From NCBI GenBank assembly GCA_022736605.1, contig DZDB01000081.1, positions 1,820 through 8,939 of the forward strand: 7,120 bases of DNA, read 5' to 3'. The notes below the pieces were generated by a model that ran no database searches, was not told the origin of the DNA, and worked only from the letters and a program-made list of their open reading frames with translations. The stretch is from Sideroxydans lithotrophicus (GTDB taxonomy: Bacteria; Pseudomonadota; Gammaproteobacteria; Burkholderiales; Sulfuriferulaceae). Shown here in pieces: positions 5,896-7,120 of this stretch. The translations under genes were made by a program, and so were the position numbers. Numbering within the stretch: position 1 is the stretch's first letter; each line of letters begins with the position of its first letter.

Positions 5896-7120
5896 ATGTC
5901 CGATTCCATTGATAAAGCCCCGCTGTCCAATTTCATCCGCAACATCATCGACGACGATATCGCCAGCAACAAATGGGGTGGTCGCATGGCCACGCGCTTT
6001 CCGCCGGAGCCGAACGGTTATCTGCATTACGGCCACGCCAAGTCGATCTGCCTGAATTTCGGCCTGGCGCGCGATTACGGTGGCGTATGTCACCTGCGGT
6101 TTGACGACACCAATCCGGAGAAAGAGGAGCAGGAATACGTCGATTCGATTCGCGATGCGGTGCACTGGCTGGGTTTCGACTGGGGCGAGCACGGTTATTT
6201 CGCGTCGGATTATTTCCCCAAACTGTACGCCTTCGCCGAATACCTGATCGAACAGGGCCTGGCGTATGTTGACAGCCAGAGCGCCGAAGAGATGCGCGCG
6301 CGCCGTGGCAATCAGCTGGAGCCGGGTCAGAACAGCCCGTTCCGCGAGCGCACGCCAGCAGAAAACCTCGACCTGTTGCGGCGTATGAAGGCAGGCGAAT
6401 TCGCCGACGGCGCGCACGTGCTGCGTGCCAGAATCGACATGGCATCGCCCAACTTCAACCTGCGCGACCCGGTGATTTACCGCATTCGCCACGCCGAGCA
6501 CCACCGCACCGGCAACGACTGGTGCATCTATCCACTGTACGACTACACCCACTGCGTGTCCGACGCGCTGGAACGCATCACGCATTCGGTTTGCACGCTG
6601 GAGTTCGAAGACCACCGCCCGCTGTACGACTGGGTGCTCGACCAGTTGCAGCCGTTGATCGGCTGGCACCCGCAGCAGATCGAGTTCTCGCGCCTCAACC
6701 TCACCTATGTCGTGTTGTCCAAACGCAAACTCATCGATCTGGTGGGCGAAGGCCATACCGACGGCTGGGACGACCCGCGCATGCCGACGCTGGTGGGCGC
6801 ACGGCGGCGTGGTTTCACACCTGCCGGGTTTCGTCTGTTCACCGACCGCATCGGCGTGTCCAAGGCCGATTCGTGGATCGACATGAGCGTGCTGGAAGAC
6901 TGCATGCGCGAGGATTTGAACCTCGCCGCCGAGCGCCGCATCGCGGTGTTGAACCCGCTGAAACTGATGATCGACAATTACCCGGCAGCGCAAAGCGAAG
7001 ACTGCTTCGCGCCCAACCACCCGCTCAAGCCCGAACTCGGCAAACGCGCCGTACCGTTCTCAAGTGAACTGTGGATCGAGCGCGAAGACTTCATGGAAAC
7101 CCCGTCCAAAGGCTATTTCC
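5896..7120 (+). CDS. glnS: Glutaminyl-tRNA synthetase, N-terminal 408 codons (cut by the right edge)
   Basis: GlnRS charges tRNA-Gln with glutamine in the cytoplasm, using ATP. The reading frame is open from ATG 5896 to the window edge. E. coli GlnRS has 554 residues, so about three quarters is visible. The class I Rossmann core begins at RFPPEPNGYLHYGHAKSICL (34-53), where HYGH (44-47) is the HIGH motif. It continues with LRFDDTNPEKEEQEYV (67-82), IDMASPNFNLRDPV (180-193), CIYPLYDYTHCVSDAL (210-225) and LEFEDHRPLYDWVLD (235-249). VLSKRKL (273-279) is the KMSKS motif. WDDPRMPTLVGARRRG (291-306) follows, and from about 340 the tRNA-anticodon-binding barrel starts (VPFSSELWIEREDF). The GlnRS-type pattern distinguishes it from GltX. 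No strong ribosome site precedes the ATG. It is divergent from the TRAP operon with a gap of 63 bases between start codons. Confidence 0.96.
   Translation, partial: MSDSIDKAPLSNFIRNIIDDDIASNKWGGRMATRFPPEPNGYLHYGHAKSICLNFGLARDYGGVCHLRFDDTNPEKEEQEYVDSIRDAVHWLGFDWGEHGYFASDYFPKLYAFAEYLIEQGLAYVDSQSAEEMRARRGNQLEPGQNSPFRERTPAENLDLLRRMKAGEFADGAHVLRARIDMASPNFNLRDPVIYRIRHAEHHRTGNDWCIYPLYDYTHCVSDALERITHSVCTLEFEDHRPLYDWVLDQLQPLIGWHPQQIEFSRLNLTYVVLSKRKLIDLVGEGHTDGWDDPRMPTLVGARRRGFTPAGFRLFTDRIGVSKADSWIDMSVLEDCMREDLNLAAERRIAVLNPLKLMIDNYPAAQSEDCFAPNHPLKPELGKRAVPFSSELWIEREDFMETPSKGYF

Noticed and set aside
5881..7020. Long minus-strand open frame (379 codons) opposite glnS
   Set aside because: The plus strand here encodes clear GlnRS motifs throughout. 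The antisense frame has no recognisable domain, is rich in His/Val/Gln/Arg, and is a usual shadow in GC-rich coding DNA.
1..7120. CRISPR array, tRNA, rRNA, insertion sequence or prophage genes
   Set aside because: No regularly spaced repeats, tRNA-like folds, transposase motifs or terminal inverted repeats were seen; nearly all bases fall in ordinary genes.

Overview
The window is compact, GC-rich bacterial chromosome with almost every base used. It has the Gram-negative envelope set: an outer-membrane TonB-dependent receptor, ExbB-ExbD-TonB, a Tat-exported TRAP solute receptor and a GlnRS-type glutaminyl-tRNA synthetase. Codon and base use plus the character of GlnRS and the TRAP receptor suggest a betaproteobacterium. 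That is an inference; no rRNA or other decisive marker is present.

Layout: six complete genes and one cut gene lie on the minus strand; one gene, cut by the right edge, lies on the plus strand. On the right, glnS (from 5896, plus) diverges from a TRAP solute-binding protein (5832 down to 4744). The TRAP gene is followed after 8 bases by an exported DsrE-family protein (4735 to 4259), forming a two-gene periplasmic operon. A gap of about 97 bases then holds overlapping dyads and a strong sigma-70-like promoter. This fires into a five-gene uptake operon: a small two-helix membrane protein with a His/Cys-rich loop that resembles DUF2946 (4161 to 3847), a TonB-dependent receptor with an N-terminal carboxypeptidase-regulatory-like domain (3766 to 1415), exbB, exbD and tonB. 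The last three overlap or nearly touch, and tonB runs off the left edge.

How they work together: the receptor would import an unidentified ligand across the outer membrane, powered by its own ExbB/ExbD/TonB motor encoded just downstream. The His/Cys protein at the head of the operon hints at a metal-related (perhaps copper) job, but the substrate cannot be read from the sequence. The TRAP receptor and DsrE protein would both be periplasmic; no TRAP permease genes are present here.

The most notable points are: a promoter placed so that transcription should begin at or next to the ATG of the small membrane gene (a likely leaderless mRNA); a GC-rich hairpin between that gene and the receptor; a TonB whose membrane anchor lacks the usual histidine; a 30-base tandem duplication in tonB; and the TRAP receptor paired with a DsrE protein. 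There is no gene-free stretch over 300 bases, and no tRNA, rRNA, CRISPR array or insertion sequence was seen.
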